A stretch of DNA of 64,000 nucleotides from NCBI RefSeq assembly GCF_028826155.1, contig NZ_JAQGPN010000001.1:1183501-1247500 (forward strand). The letters run 5' to 3'. Origin of the DNA: Mesorhizobium shangrilense (lineage in GTDB: Bacteria > Pseudomonadota > Alphaproteobacteria > Rhizobiales > Rhizobiaceae). The notes below the pieces were generated by a model. The model saw nothing but the letters and a program-made list of their open reading frames with translations, was not told the origin of the DNA and did no database searches. A program made the translations under genes and the position numbers. Positions 35,884 through 45,699 of the stretch are shown here, in pieces (the stretch's first letter is position 1; each line of letters begins with the position of its first letter).

Positions 35884-37314
35884 ATGTTCGAAGGCTTTGA
35901 CGCCCTTCTTCTGGCACGCATCCAGTTTGCCTTCACGGTCTCGTTCCATTTCATCTTTCCGGCGTTCACGATCGGCCTCGCGAGCTATCTCGCCGTGCTC
36001 GAGGGCCTTTGGCTGTGGACCGGTCGCGAGGTCTTCCTCGACCTCTTCAGGTACTGGATAAAGATATTCGCGCTGAGCTTCGCCATGGGCGTCGTCTCCG
36101 GCATCGTGCTCTCCTACCAGTTCGGCACCAACTGGTCGGTCTTCTCCGATCGCGCCGGATCGATCATCGGTCCGCTTATGGCCTATGAAGTGCTGACGGC
36201 CTTCTTCCTCGAGGCCGGCTTCCTGGGCGTCATGCTGTTCGGCATGAAGCGGGTCGGCAGGGGGCTGCATTATTTCGCCACGCTGGCGGTGGCGGTCGGC
36301 ACGCTTTTCTCCGCCTTCTGGATACTGTCCGCCAATTCCTGGATGCAGACGCCGGTAGGCTATTCGCTCAACGAGGCCGGCCAGTTCGTGCCCGACGACT
36401 GGTGGCAGATCGTTTTCAACCCGTCCTTCCCCTATCGCCTCGTCCATACGGTGCTCGGGGCCTACCTGACCACCGCGCTCGTCGTTGGCGCGGTCGGCGC
36501 CTGGCACCTGCTGCGCGACCGCGCCAACGAGGGCGCGCGGGTGATGTTCGCCATGGCGATGGGCATGATCGTCGTGACCGCGCCGCTGCAGGTGCTCGCC
36601 GGAGACATGCACGGGCTCAACACGCTGGAGCACCAGCCGGTGAAGATCATGGGCATGGAGGGGCATTTCGAGAGCCATCCCGAGGGAGCGCCGCTCTATC
36701 TCTTCGGGCTGCCGGACGAGACGACGGCGACCGTGCGCTATCCGATCGCCATCCCGCACGCGGGATCGCTGATCCTGCGCCACAGCCTCACCGCACCGAT
36801 GCAGGGTTTGGACACCGTTCCGCGGGAGGAATGGCCGCCCGTCGCCATCATTTTCTGGTCGTTCCGCATCATGGTCGGGCTGGGGTTGCTGATGTTCGCG
36901 CTGGGGCTCTACGCCGTCGTCGCCGGGTTGCGCGGCAGGCTCTACGATACGCCCAATCTGCACCGCTTTGCGGTGGTCATGGGGCCGGCGGGCTTCGTCG
37001 CCGTCATTGCCGGTTGGGTCACAACCGAGGTCGGCCGGCAGCCATACACGGTCTACGGTCTCTTGCGTACAGCCGAGGCCGTCTCACCGCTCGACGCGCC
37101 GGCGGTCGCCACCTCGCTCGTCGCCTTTGTCGTGGTCTATTTCACCGTGTTCTCGCTTGGCGCCTGGTACATATTGCGGCTGATGTCGCATTCGCCTGCG
37201 CCGCACGAGCCCGGCCTCGAAACCAGCGACGCGCCGATCCGCAGCGCCGGCATCACGCCGGCGACCGCCGTGGACCCGGACCGGGCGCTTGGCGCGGAAA
37301 CGGGAGGCAACTGA
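35884..37314 (+). CDS. cydA: Cytochrome bd-type quinol oxidase subunit I
   Basis: Heme-bearing subunit of the bd oxidase, which reduces O2 with quinol without pumping protons. The 476-residue product has nine or so membrane helices. Heme ligands and acidic residues align with E. coli: His22 (FHFIFPAFTIG), His188 (YRLVHTVLGAYL), Glu102 and Glu110 (AYEVLTAFFLEAGFLG), plus the GRQPY motif in VTTEVGRQPYTVYG. The periplasmic Q-loop is short, as in the CioA (cyanide-insensitive) group. It heads cydA-cydB-small subunit. Confidence 0.96.
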   Translation: MFEGFDALLLARIQFAFTVSFHFIFPAFTIGLASYLAVLEGLWLWTGREVFLDLFRYWIKIFALSFAMGVVSGIVLSYQFGTNWSVFSDRAGSIIGPLMAYEVLTAFFLEAGFLGVMLFGMKRVGRGLHYFATLAVAVGTLFSAFWILSANSWMQTPVGYSLNEAGQFVPDDWWQIVFNPSFPYRLVHTVLGAYLTTALVVGAVGAWHLLRDRANEGARVMFAMAMGMIVVTAPLQVLAGDMHGLNTLEHQPVKIMGMEGHFESHPEGAPLYLFGLPDETTATVRYPIAIPHAGSLILRHSLTAPMQGLDTVPREEWPPVAIIFWSFRIMVGLGLLMFALGLYAVVAGLRGRLYDTPNLHRFAVVMGPAGFVAVIAGWVTTEVGRQPYTVYGLLRTAEAVSPLDAPAVATSLVAFVVVYFTVFSLGAWYILRLMSHSPAPHEPGLETSDAPIRSAGITPATAVDPDRALGAETGGN

Positions 37315-37315
37315 G

Positions 37316-38320
37316 ATGGCATCGTTCGACCTCCCCACGCTTTGGGCGTTCATTCTCGCCTTCGCGGTGTTCGCCTACGTCGTTCTCGACGGCTTCGACC
37401 TCGGGATAGGCATCCTGTTTCCGACACTGGAGCCAGGCGTCGAACGCGACCAGGCGATGAATTCGGTTGCGCCCGTCTGGGACGGCAACGAGACCTGGCT
37501 GGTGCTCGGCGGCGGCGGACTGCTGGCGGCGTTCCCGCTCGCCTATGCGGTGGTCATGCCGGCGCTCTATGCGCCGATCATCGCCATGCTTTTGGCGCTG
37601 GTTTTTCGCGGGGTCGCGTTCGAGTCACGCTGGCGCGATCCCGGCCACCAGCGCTTCTGGGACGCAGCCTTCGCGGGCGGCTCGATGATGGCGGCCTTTG
37701 CGCAAGGGGTGACGCTCGGCGCGCTCCTGCAGGGCATCACCGTCGAGGGCCGCGCCTATGCCGGGGGCTGGTGGGAATGGCTGACGCCGTTCAGCGTGCT
37801 CACTGGCGTCAGCCTGGTCATCGGCTACGCGCTGCTGGGCTCCACCTGGCTCATCATGAAGACCGAGGGAGCCGTGCAGGACCACGCCTTCCGCCACGCT
37901 CGCATCGCCGGGATCGCCACCATCGTCTGCGTCGCCGCCGTGAGCCTGGCGACGCCTTTCCTCGAGGAAACCTACTACCAGCGCTGGTTCGCGTGGCCGA
38001 GCGTACTGTTCGCCGCCCAGGTGCCGCTGCTGGTCGCCATTGCCGCAGTGGCGTTCTTCGTGAGCCTGCAAAGGCGCTACGAGCGTCTGCCCTTCCTGCT
38101 CGCGCTGGGACTTTTCGCGCTCAGCATGGTCGGCCTGGGCGTCAGCATCTTCCCGGACATCGTTCCCGGCGCGATCACCATCCACGAGGCGGCAGCACCT
38201 GAATCCAGCCTCATCTTCATGCTGGTCGGAGCCGGCGTCCTGATTCCGATCATCCTCGCCTACACGGGCTATTCCTACTGGATCTTTCGCGGCAAGGTCG
38301 GTCACGAGGGGTATCATTGA
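37316..38320 (+). CDS. cydB: Cytochrome bd-type quinol oxidase subunit II
   Basis: Structural partner of CydA, 334 residues, eight to nine helices. Signatures: VFAYVVLDGFDLGIGILFPT, NSVAPVWDGNETWLVLGGGG, LAAFPLAYAVVMPALYAPII, FRGVAFESRWRD, and the ending GYSYWIFRGKV. The ATG at 37316 lies one base after the cydA stop, with GGGAGG upstream; it overlaps the small subunit gene by one base (TGATG). It is of CioB length (shorter than E. coli CydB). Confidence 0.96.
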   Translation: MASFDLPTLWAFILAFAVFAYVVLDGFDLGIGILFPTLEPGVERDQAMNSVAPVWDGNETWLVLGGGGLLAAFPLAYAVVMPALYAPIIAMLLALVFRGVAFESRWRDPGHQRFWDAAFAGGSMMAAFAQGVTLGALLQGITVEGRAYAGGWWEWLTPFSVLTGVSLVIGYALLGSTWLIMKTEGAVQDHAFRHARIAGIATIVCVAAVSLATPFLEETYYQRWFAWPSVLFAAQVPLLVAIAAVAFFVSLQRRYERLPFLLALGLFALSMVGLGVSIFPDIVPGAITIHEAAAPESSLIFMLVGAGVLIPIILAYTGYSYWIFRGKVGHEGYH

Positions 38321-38436
38321 TGCAGGATGCGACAGGCCCGCTCTGGCAGCGCATCCTGTGGTTCGCGGCCCTCTGGGCGGCGGGCGTCGCCTGCGTGGCC
38401 GGTGTCGGCTTCGTCATCCGCTGGTGGCTGACTTGA
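38320..38436 (+). CDS. Small bd-oxidase subunit, DUF2474/CydX-like
   Basis: A 38-residue, single-helix peptide: MQDATGPLWQRILWFAALWA, then a Gly/Ala/Val helix ending in IRWWLT. The LWxRxxWFxxLW motif matches DUF2474 proteins, which follow cioB/cydB and act like CydX in stabilising the oxidase. The start overlaps the cydB stop by one base, so translation is coupled. Confidence 0.85.
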   Translation: MQDATGPLWQRILWFAALWAAGVACVAGVGFVIRWWLT

Positions 38437-38629
38437 GCGGGTACGCGGTGTCCGCCGCGGCGGGGCGATTCCTGCCTGAAAACGCCGCATCTGCGGCGAT
38501 GGCCAACGCCAGGATCAGGCACAGGGCGAGCACCAGGCGCATCAACCCCGCGGGAGGACTATCGATTCCGGCGCGGACGTGATGCTTGAGGATACCCTTC
38601 CCGGTGCCTGCGTGGGGCAGAGGATACAT
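38414..38629 (-). CDS. Small membrane protein convergent with cyd operon
   Basis: A 71-residue frame beginning MYPLPHAGTGKGILKHH with AAGGAG 8 nt upstream of the ATG. It has a polar start, one membrane helix (GLMRLVLALCLILALAIAAD) and a polar tail. Its last 23 bases overlap the end of the DUF2474 gene on the other strand. I cannot name a family. The strong ribosome-binding site and clean membrane-anchor layout favour a real gene. Confidence 0.5.
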   Translation of the reverse strand: MYPLPHAGTGKGILKHHVRAGIDSPPAGLMRLVLALCLILALAIAADAAFSGRNRPAAADTAYPLKSATSG

Positions 38630-38883
38630 GGTCCAATCTCCTTCGCGGGTTGCGTCGGAGCAAGGACGCAGGCTCTGCCGGAGAGCCGACGTTTTTGACG
38701 TGCGGTTTTTTTGAGCGTTGCGTGCACCAAAGATCAGCGCGCGCCACGGCTCAATACCCGGCGTTGCGGCGCATGTCATCGGCGCCCCGTATTTTCAGGG
38801 TATCTGAGATTTCCACCAGTCGCCAAATATGCGCTGTCTGCTACGATGACGGCAAAAGCCTGTGAGTGGGAGGATCGCCTTCG

Positions 38884-41800
38884 ATGGCAGCCACGAGAAT
38901 GAACGCCGCATCCAGGAAGTCGGCGCAGCCGACGGCTTCGGAGGATTCGAGCAGACTGAAGGACTACCTGCTCTCGCGCGCGCCGACCGAAGACGTAGCC
39001 GGATACGACGACGCCGCGCTGGAAAAGGCGGCATCGATCGCGTTTGCGGCCGTGTCGAGGCACCGGAAGGGCGAATCGGTCATCGACATCGCCGCCGAGC
39101 CGGAGGTCAGGCGCGACGGACGTCAGCTGACGGTCATCACCGTGGTCAACGACAACATGCCCTTCCTGTTCGATTCGGTGATGGGTGAGATCACCGAAAC
39201 GGCGGGCGAACCCGCCTTGGTGGTCCACCCGGTGATCGCGGTGGAACACGGGAAGATCGGCGTCGCCGAGATTCTTGCCGACGGCCACCATGCGCGCGGT
39301 GAGCAGGCGGACAAGCTGAGCGTCATCCATGTCCATGTGGGCGCTCTCTCGCCCGACCAGCGGCTGGATCTCGCCACCCGGCTGAACGGGATCCTCGCGC
39401 AGGTGAAGGCGGCCGTGCACGACTGGAAGCCGATGCTCGCCAGGCTCGACCGCGCCATCTCCGACTTTCGCTATGCGCCCGCTCCGCTCGACCGCGACCA
39501 TGTGGCGGAGGCGATCGCCTTTCTCGAGTGGCTGCGCGACGACAATTTCACCTTCCTCGGCATGCGCGAGTTTTCCTATTCCGGCGGCGAGAAGAGCGGC
39601 ATGCTGGAGCCCAAGGCCAGGGGGCTCGGCATACTCGCCGATTCCAACATCCTGGTGCTCAGGCGCGACGCGCAAGGATCGAGCACGACGCCCGAGATCC
39701 GGGCCTTCCTCCACGGTCCAGAACCGCTGATCGTGACCAAGGCCAACGCCAAGACGGCCGTCCACCGGCGCGCCTACCTCGACTACATCGGGGTCAAGAC
39801 CTACGACCAGAAGGGCAACCTCGCCGGCGAACTCAGGATTGTGGGCCTCTTCACCTCGACGGCCTACACGCGCTCGGTGATGAAGATCCCTTACCTGCGC
39901 TCCAAGGCGCAGACGGTGGTCCACAAATCCGGCTTCGATCCGGGCGACCATTCCGGCAAGGCCCTGATCAACGTGCTGGAGTCCTATCCGCGCGACGAGC
40001 TTTTCCAGGTGTCGGTGCCGACGCTGCGCAAGCATGCCGAGACGATCCTGGCGCTGGGCGAGCGGCCGCGCGTTCGTGCGCTGGTTCGAGTCGACCAGTT
40101 CGACCGTTTCGTTTCCGTCATCGTCTTCGTGCCGCGGGACCGCTACGATTCCGTGGTGCGGGAGCGTATCGCGCAATTCCTCAAGACGGCTTTCGACGGG
40201 AGGGTCTCAGCCTATTACCCGGCGTTTCCGGAAGGCGGCATGGCGCGCGTCCATTTCATCATCGGGCGTTCGGGGGGCAGGACGCCCAAGGTCGAACCAG
40301 CGACGCTGGAGGCCGGGATCCGCGACATCGTGCGCACCTGGGAAGACGGCTTGCGCGAAGCGGCCGCCCATAGCGGCGTCGAGGCCGAAATGGCGCGGAT
40401 CGCCAAGCTGTTCCCGGAGAACTACCGCAACAGCTTCACGCCGGACACGGCGTTGCAGGATGCACGGCGCATCGCGTCGATCAGCACCGACAATCCGATC
40501 GCCATCGACTTCTATCGCGACGTGGCGCAAACACCGGAGCAGGCTTCGCTGAAGATCTTCCATCATGGCGAGCCGGTGGCGCTGTCGCGGCGCGTGCCGA
40601 TGCTCGAGAATACAGGCTTCCGCGTCATCAGCGAGCGGACCTTCGAAGTCGGCGAAGCCGGCGGCAAGCATGTCTTCGTCCACGACATGGAACTCGAGAA
40701 CGCCTTCGGCAGGCCCATCGACCTGTCGGACAACGGCGCGCTGTTCGAAGACGTCTTCCTCGCGGTGTGGCGCGGTCAGGCGGACAATGACGGCTACAAC
40801 GCCCTGGCGCAGACGGCGGGGTTGAAATCGCGGGAGATCACGGTCCTTCGCGCCTATGGCCGCTACATGCAGCAGGTCGGCATCCCGCAGAGCCAGGACT
40901 TCATCGCAGCCGCGTTGAACCGCTATCCGGAGATCGCGCGGGCGCTGTCCCAGATATTCGCCGCTCGCTTCGATCCGGCGACGAAGGATGGCGATGTCGC
41001 GGTCAAGCACCTGAAGTCGCAGCTCCGCGATGCGCTGGACCAGGTGCCGAGCCTCGACGACGACACCATCATCCGCCGCTACCTCAACCTGCTCGACGCG
41101 TCGCTGCGGACCAACCACTTCGTGCCGTATCTGAAGGAAGGCGTGTCGCTAGCGATAAAGCTCGATCCACGGGCGATCGACGGCATGCCGGAGCCAAGGC
41201 CCTGGCGGGAGGTCTTCGTCTACGGACCCGAGGTCGAGGGCGTCCACCTGCGGTTCGGATCGGTGGCGCGCGGCGGCCTGCGCTGGTCGGACCGGGCGCA
41301 GGACTACCGCACAGAAGTGCTGGGCCTGGTCAAGGCGCAGCAGGTGAAGAATGCCGTCATCGTGCCGGTCGGGGCCAAGGGCGGCTTCTATCCCAAGCGG
41401 CTGCCTTCGCCCACCAATCGCGACGTCTGGTTCGAGGCCGGGCGTCAGGCCTACATCAATTTCATCTCCAGCCTGCTCTCCGTCACCGACAATCTGCACG
41501 GCGACAAGGTCGTGCCCCCGGCCAACGTCGTGCGGCGCGACAATGACGATCCCTATTTCGTCGTGGCGGCGGACAAGGGAACGGCGACCTTTTCGGACAC
41601 GGCCAATGCGATCAGCCAGACGCATGACTTCTGGCTGGACGACGCCTTCGCCTCGGGAGGCTCGGCAGGCTACGACCACAAGAAGATGGGCATAACAGCC
41701 CGCGGCGCGTGGGAAGCGGTGAAGCGGCATTTCCGCGAGATGAACCGCGACATCCAGACCTCGCCGTTCACCGTCGTTGGCGTCGGCGACATGTCCGGCG

Positions 41801-43680
41801 ACGTGTTCGGCAACGGCATGCTTCTCTCCGACTGCACGATGCTGGTCGCGGCCTTCGACCACCGCGACATCTTCATCGACCCGACGCCCGACCCGAAATC
41901 CTCCTTCGAGGAGCGGCAGCGCCTGTTCGCGCTGCCGCGGTCGAGCTGGCAGGACTACGACACGTCGAAGCTGTCGAAGGGCGGCGTGATCGTGTCGCGC
42001 TCGCAGAAATCGGTGACGCTGTCGCCGGAAGCCGCCGCCGCCATCGGCCTCGCCAAGGCCACGGCATCGCCGGCCGAGATCATCGGCGCAATCCTGAGGG
42101 CCGAGGTCGATCTGCTCTGGTTCGGCGGCATCGGCACCTATGTGCGTGGCTCGGGCGAGACGAACCAGGAGGTCGGCGACCGCGCCAACGACGCCATCCG
42201 CGTCACAGCCGCGGAGGTGCGCGCCAAGGTCGTCGGCGAGGGCGCGAATCTCGGCGTCACGCAGCGGGCCCGTATCGAGTTCGGGCTTGCCGGTGGCGCC
42301 TGCAACTCGGACGCGATCGACAATTCGGCAGGCGTCAATTCCTCCGACATCGAGGTCAATATCAAGATCGGCCTGGCGGCGGCCATGCGGAAGGGCTCGC
42401 TCACCAGGCCGGCCCGCAACAAGCTGCTGGCGGAGATGACCGGGGAGGTCGCCCGGCTGGTGCTCTCCAACAATTACGAACAGACGCTGGCGCTCTCCGT
42501 CGCGCAGAAGCATGGCATGACGGACCTGCCGCACCATGCGCGCTTCGTCACCGTCATGGAGCAGCGGGGATTGCTCGATCGCGCGGTCGAGGCGCTGCCA
42601 TCGTCCGTCGGCTTCTCGCAGCGCGAGGCGCGCAGGGAGCCGCTGACGAGGGCGGAACTGGGAGTCCTGCTCGCCTACGCCAAGATCGTGCACTTCTCCG
42701 ACATCCTGGCGACCGACGTGCCGGACGATCCGTACTTCTCGCACGACCTGTCGCTCTATTTTCCCGACCGGATGGAGAAGAAGTACGCCGCAGAGATCGC
42801 CGGCCACAGGCTGCGGCGGGAGATCATCACGCGGGTGCTGAGCAACGACCTCATCAATCGCGGCGGTCCGGCCTTTGTCACCCGGCTCCAGGACGCCACG
42901 GGGCGAACCGTGCGGGAAATCGTGCGCGCGTTCGCCATCGTGCGTGACGGTTTCGGCCTGCCCGCGCTCTATCGCGACATCGACGCACTCGACAACAAGA
43001 TCGACGGCCAGGTGCAGCTTGACCTCTATGTGGCCGTCGGCCGCCTTCTCTACGCCGCGAGCGCGTGGGACCTCGAGAACGGGACCGGGGACCTTCCCAT
43101 CGGCGAGCAGATCGCGGGGCTCATCGAGGCGCGCAAGGTCCTCGAGCCGAAGCTCGTCGAGCTTCTGCCGCAGTATACGAAGGAGCGCATCGAGGAGCGC
43201 CGGCATGGCCTCGTCAAGGCCGGCGCTCCGGACGCGCTGGCCGAGCGCCTCGCCATGCTGGATGTGATCGAACTGATACCCGACATCGTGCTGGTGGCCC
43301 GCGCCGGCGGAGGCGCTGCTGCCGCGAAGAAAGGGCCGGTGGACTTGCTGGCGGCCGGCAAGGCGTTCTTTGCGGTCAGCGACGCCTTCCGCATCACCCG
43401 CATCGAGGACGCCGCCCAGGGGATCGCCACCCCGGACTATTACGACAGCCTGGCGCTGGCGCGCGCGCTTGACATGATCGGGGCCGCCCGCCGCGGCATG
43501 GCCGTGCAGGCGCTCGCCACCTACGGCAAGACCGACGACCCCGTTGGCGAGTGGCTGCGTGTCGGCGGCGACCGCGTCGCCAGATCGCGCGAACGGCTGC
43601 TGGCTCTCACCGAAGGCGACATCAGCGTGTCGCGGTTGACCGTCGCCGCCGGCCTGATGAACGACCTGGTGGCGGTTTGA
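38884..43680 (+). CDS. gdhB: NAD-specific glutamate dehydrogenase, large type
   Basis: A 1598-residue enzyme of the GDH-180 class, oxidatively deaminating glutamate to 2-oxoglutarate and ammonia with NAD. It has long N-terminal regulatory domains with ACT-like folds (NDNMPFLFDSVMGEITETAG, YLDYIGVKTYDQKGNLAGEL), the catalytic core (FGSVARGGLRWSDRAQDYRT, VGAKGGFYPKRLP with the substrate Lys) and the Rossmann part VGVGDMSGDVFGNGMLLSD. A long C-terminal domain follows. The start ATG 38884 has GGAGG 10 nt upstream. In rhizobia this enzyme is used for glutamate catabolism. Confidence 0.96.
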   Translation: MAATRMNAASRKSAQPTASEDSSRLKDYLLSRAPTEDVAGYDDAALEKAASIAFAAVSRHRKGESVIDIAAEPEVRRDGRQLTVITVVNDNMPFLFDSVMGEITETAGEPALVVHPVIAVEHGKIGVAEILADGHHARGEQADKLSVIHVHVGALSPDQRLDLATRLNGILAQVKAAVHDWKPMLARLDRAISDFRYAPAPLDRDHVAEAIAFLEWLRDDNFTFLGMREFSYSGGEKSGMLEPKARGLGILADSNILVLRRDAQGSSTTPEIRAFLHGPEPLIVTKANAKTAVHRRAYLDYIGVKTYDQKGNLAGELRIVGLFTSTAYTRSVMKIPYLRSKAQTVVHKSGFDPGDHSGKALINVLESYPRDELFQVSVPTLRKHAETILALGERPRVRALVRVDQFDRFVSVIVFVPRDRYDSVVRERIAQFLKTAFDGRVSAYYPAFPEGGMARVHFIIGRSGGRTPKVEPATLEAGIRDIVRTWEDGLREAAAHSGVEAEMARIAKLFPENYRNSFTPDTALQDARRIASISTDNPIAIDFYRDVAQTPEQASLKIFHHGEPVALSRRVPMLENTGFRVISERTFEVGEAGGKHVFVHDMELENAFGRPIDLSDNGALFEDVFLAVWRGQADNDGYNALAQTAGLKSREITVLRAYGRYMQQVGIPQSQDFIAAALNRYPEIARALSQIFAARFDPATKDGDVAVKHLKSQLRDALDQVPSLDDDTIIRRYLNLLDASLRTNHFVPYLKEGVSLAIKLDPRAIDGMPEPRPWREVFVYGPEVEGVHLRFGSVARGGLRWSDRAQDYRTEVLGLVKAQQVKNAVIVPVGAKGGFYPKRLPSPTNRDVWFEAGRQAYINFISSLLSVTDNLHGDKVVPPANVVRRDNDDPYFVVAADKGTATFSDTANAISQTHDFWLDDAFASGGSAGYDHKKMGITARGAWEAVKRHFREMNRDIQTSPFTVVGVGDMSGDVFGNGMLLSDCTMLVAAFDHRDIFIDPTPDPKSSFEERQRLFALPRSSWQDYDTSKLSKGGVIVSRSQKSVTLSPEAAAAIGLAKATASPAEIIGAILRAEVDLLWFGGIGTYVRGSGETNQEVGDRANDAIRVTAAEVRAKVVGEGANLGVTQRARIEFGLAGGACNSDAIDNSAGVNSSDIEVNIKIGLAAAMRKGSLTRPARNKLLAEMTGEVARLVLSNNYEQTLALSVAQKHGMTDLPHHARFVTVMEQRGLLDRAVEALPSSVGFSQREARREPLTRAELGVLLAYAKIVHFSDILATDVPDDPYFSHDLSLYFPDRMEKKYAAEIAGHRLRREIITRVLSNDLINRGGPAFVTRLQDATGRTVREIVRAFAIVRDGFGLPALYRDIDALDNKIDGQVQLDLYVAVGRLLYAASAWDLENGTGDLPIGEQIAGLIEARKVLEPKLVELLPQYTKERIEERRHGLVKAGAPDALAERLAMLDVIELIPDIVLVARAGGGAAAAKKGPVDLLAAGKAFFAVSDAFRITRIEDAAQGIATPDYYDSLALARALDMIGAARRGMAVQALATYGKTDDPVGEWLRVGGDRVARSRERLLALTEGDISVSRLTVAAGLMNDLVAV

Positions 43681-43706
43681 GAACAGGTAGCCCATTGAAA
43701 ATAAAC

Positions 43707-43727
43707 TGATATACGGGTGGTATATCA
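43707..43727 (+). promoter_or_regulatory. Operator palindrome overlapping a start codon
   Basis: TGATATAC (43707-43714) and GTATATCA (43720-43727) form perfect 8-bp arms around GGGTG. The right arm ends on the A of the ATG of the VOC-fold gene. A repressor bound here would block the ribosome-binding site region and transcription start; this is inferred. Confidence 0.6.
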
Positions 43728-44128
43728 TGGCCGTTGAGACGAGACTTGCACCGTTCCTGATGTTCGAAGGACGGGCGGAGGAGGCGATGACCTTCTACAT
43801 CTCGCTGATCCCCGACAGTCGCGTCCTGAGCATCGAGCGCTATGGAGCGGCGGGACCCGGCAAGGAAGGGTCGGTGGTCGTCGCCAGCTTCTCGCTTGGC
43901 GGCACGACGGTCATGTGCAGCGACAGTCACGTGAAGCATGGGTTCACCTTCACGCCCTCGACGTCGCTGTTCCTCACCTGCGCGTCTGAGGAGGAGATCG
44001 GCCGCATGGCGGCCGCGCTCTCCGAAGGCGGACAGTTTCTGATGCCTCCGGGCAGCTACGGCTTCAGCCGCAGGTTTGCATGGGTGAACGACCGCTTCGG
44101 CGTTTCGTGGCAACTCAATCTGCCTTGA
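43727..44128 (+). CDS. PhnB-like VOC-superfamily protein
   Basis: A 133-residue protein of the PhnB/3-demethylubiquinone-9 3-methyltransferase-type VOC fold. Family blocks: LAPFLMFEGRAEEAMTFYIS, SVVVASFSLGGTTVMCSD, STSLFLTCASEEEIGRMAAA, and the terminal FAWVNDRFGVSWQLNLP. Metal-binding positions of glyoxalases are not clearly kept. A perfect palindrome covers its start, so it is likely autoregulated or controlled by a distant repressor. Confidence 0.85.
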   Translation: MAVETRLAPFLMFEGRAEEAMTFYISLIPDSRVLSIERYGAAGPGKEGSVVVASFSLGGTTVMCSDSHVKHGFTFTPSTSLFLTCASEEEIGRMAAALSEGGQFLMPPGSYGFSRRFAWVNDRFGVSWQLNLP

Positions 44129-44235
44129 GGCAAGCTCGCCGTTCCAGTGGGGCGGGCGCGCGACCGTCGCGGCATTCAGGATGTTAGGCTACGCATTGCA
44201 GCGTCGGGTACGACCGGCGCAACGAGGGGGAGCGA

Positions 44236-45612
44236 ATGACCGCAATCACATCCGAGGCCGCGCCGCGGCGCGGCGTCTACGGCTGGATGTTGTTCGACTG
44301 GGCCGCGCAGCCTTTCTTCACCGTCGTCACCACCTTCATCTTCGGACCCTACTTCGTCTCGCGCGTGGCCTCGGATCCGGCGCTCGGGCAGGCGGCGTGG
44401 GGCTACGCCATCGCGGCGGCCGGCTTCGTCATCGCGATTCTGTCTCCGGTGCTCGGCTCGATCGCCGACCAGACCGGGCCGCGCAAGCCCTGGATCGGCT
44501 TCTTCGCCGTCATCAAGATTGCGTCGCTCTGCATGCTGTGGATTGCGGCGCCCGGCTCCAGCCTCGTACTCGTCCTCTTCTTTTTCGCGCTGGCGTCCAT
44601 CGCCGCCGAGTTCTCCATCGTCTTCAACGACTCGATGATGCCGCGGCTGGTGCCGCAGGAGCAGATCGGCCGGGTATCCAACATCGCATGGGGCCTCGGC
44701 TATCTCGGCGGCATGATCATGCTGATCTTCGTCATGGCGGCGATCTCGGCTTCGCCCCAGACCGGCAAGACGCTCCTCGGCCTCGATCCTCTGTTCGGCC
44801 TCGATCCCAGCCAGGGCGAGGATGCCCGAGCCACCGGCCCTATGGCCGCCATCTGGTATTTCGTCTTCATCCTGCCGATGTTCTTCTTCACCCCTGACAG
44901 CGGCAAGGGAATGCCGATCGGGAAGGCCGTGAAGGCCGGGCTCTCCGAGCTGAAGGAGACGCTCCGCGAGGCGCGTCGGCGCGGCGGTATCCTGCGCTTC
45001 CTGGTCGCGCGCATGATATATCAAGACGGCGTCAACGCGCTGCTGGCGCTCGGCGGCGCGTTCGCGGCGTTGATGTTCGGCTGGTCGATCATCGAGCTCG
45101 GCCTGTTCGGCATCATGCTCAACGTCGTCGCCATCTTCGGGTGCCTGATCGCCAGCCGGCTCGACACGAAGCTAGGCTCGAAGGCGGTGGTTCTGATGTC
45201 CATTGTATCGCTGACGATTGCGACGATCGGCATCGTGTCCACCGGCCCGGGCTTTACCTTGTTCGGGCTGCTGCAGTTCGGGCCGGCCGATTCCGGCGGG
45301 CTCTTCGGCACCGCGGCGGAGAAGTGCTACATCCTCTACGGAGCGCTGATCGGCATCGCCTTTGGGCCGGTGCAGGCCTCATCGCGTTCCTACATGGCGC
45401 GCAGCGTCAGCGCGGACGAGGCGGGGCGCTATTTCGGCATCTACGCGCTTGCCGGTCGCGCCACCAGCTTTCTCGCCCCCTTCCTCGTGGCGACCGTGAC
45501 CGCGACAAGCGGATCGCCCCGCCTCGGGATGGCGACGATCATCCTCTTCCTGGTGGGCGGCTTCCTGATCTTGCTCCGCACACCCTATCCGGCCGACAAT
45601 CCGAACGGCTGA
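44236..45612 (+). CDS. UMF1-type MFS transporter
   Basis: A 458-residue major facilitator permease of the Atg22/UMF1 group, with 12 helices. It shows GVYGWMLFDWAAQPFFTVVT, the loop SIADQTGPRKPWIGFF (motif A like), NDSMMPRLVPQEQIGRVSNI, and SSRSYMARSVSADEAGRYFG in the second half. Bacterial relatives have no settled substrate. GGGGGAG lies upstream of the ATG. It stands alone. Confidence 0.9.
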   Translation: MTAITSEAAPRRGVYGWMLFDWAAQPFFTVVTTFIFGPYFVSRVASDPALGQAAWGYAIAAAGFVIAILSPVLGSIADQTGPRKPWIGFFAVIKIASLCMLWIAAPGSSLVLVLFFFALASIAAEFSIVFNDSMMPRLVPQEQIGRVSNIAWGLGYLGGMIMLIFVMAAISASPQTGKTLLGLDPLFGLDPSQGEDARATGPMAAIWYFVFILPMFFFTPDSGKGMPIGKAVKAGLSELKETLREARRRGGILRFLVARMIYQDGVNALLALGGAFAALMFGWSIIELGLFGIMLNVVAIFGCLIASRLDTKLGSKAVVLMSIVSLTIATIGIVSTGPGFTLFGLLQFGPADSGGLFGTAAEKCYILYGALIGIAFGPVQASSRSYMARSVSADEAGRYFGIYALAGRATSFLAPFLVATVTATSGSPRLGMATIILFLVGGFLILLRTPYPADNPNG

Positions 45613-45699
45613 GGGGCGGCGAGTGATTTTACGGGGAAGGGGCGGTCCATCCTCACCCAGCCCAGAGGGGAGGGACGGGGAGCGCGATAAGCGCGTTGG

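Noticed and set aside
41149..43728. 859-codon open frame opposite the glutamate dehydrogenase gene
   Set aside because: Shadow frame; the plus-strand protein is conserved along its full length, and the antisense translation lacks any motif.
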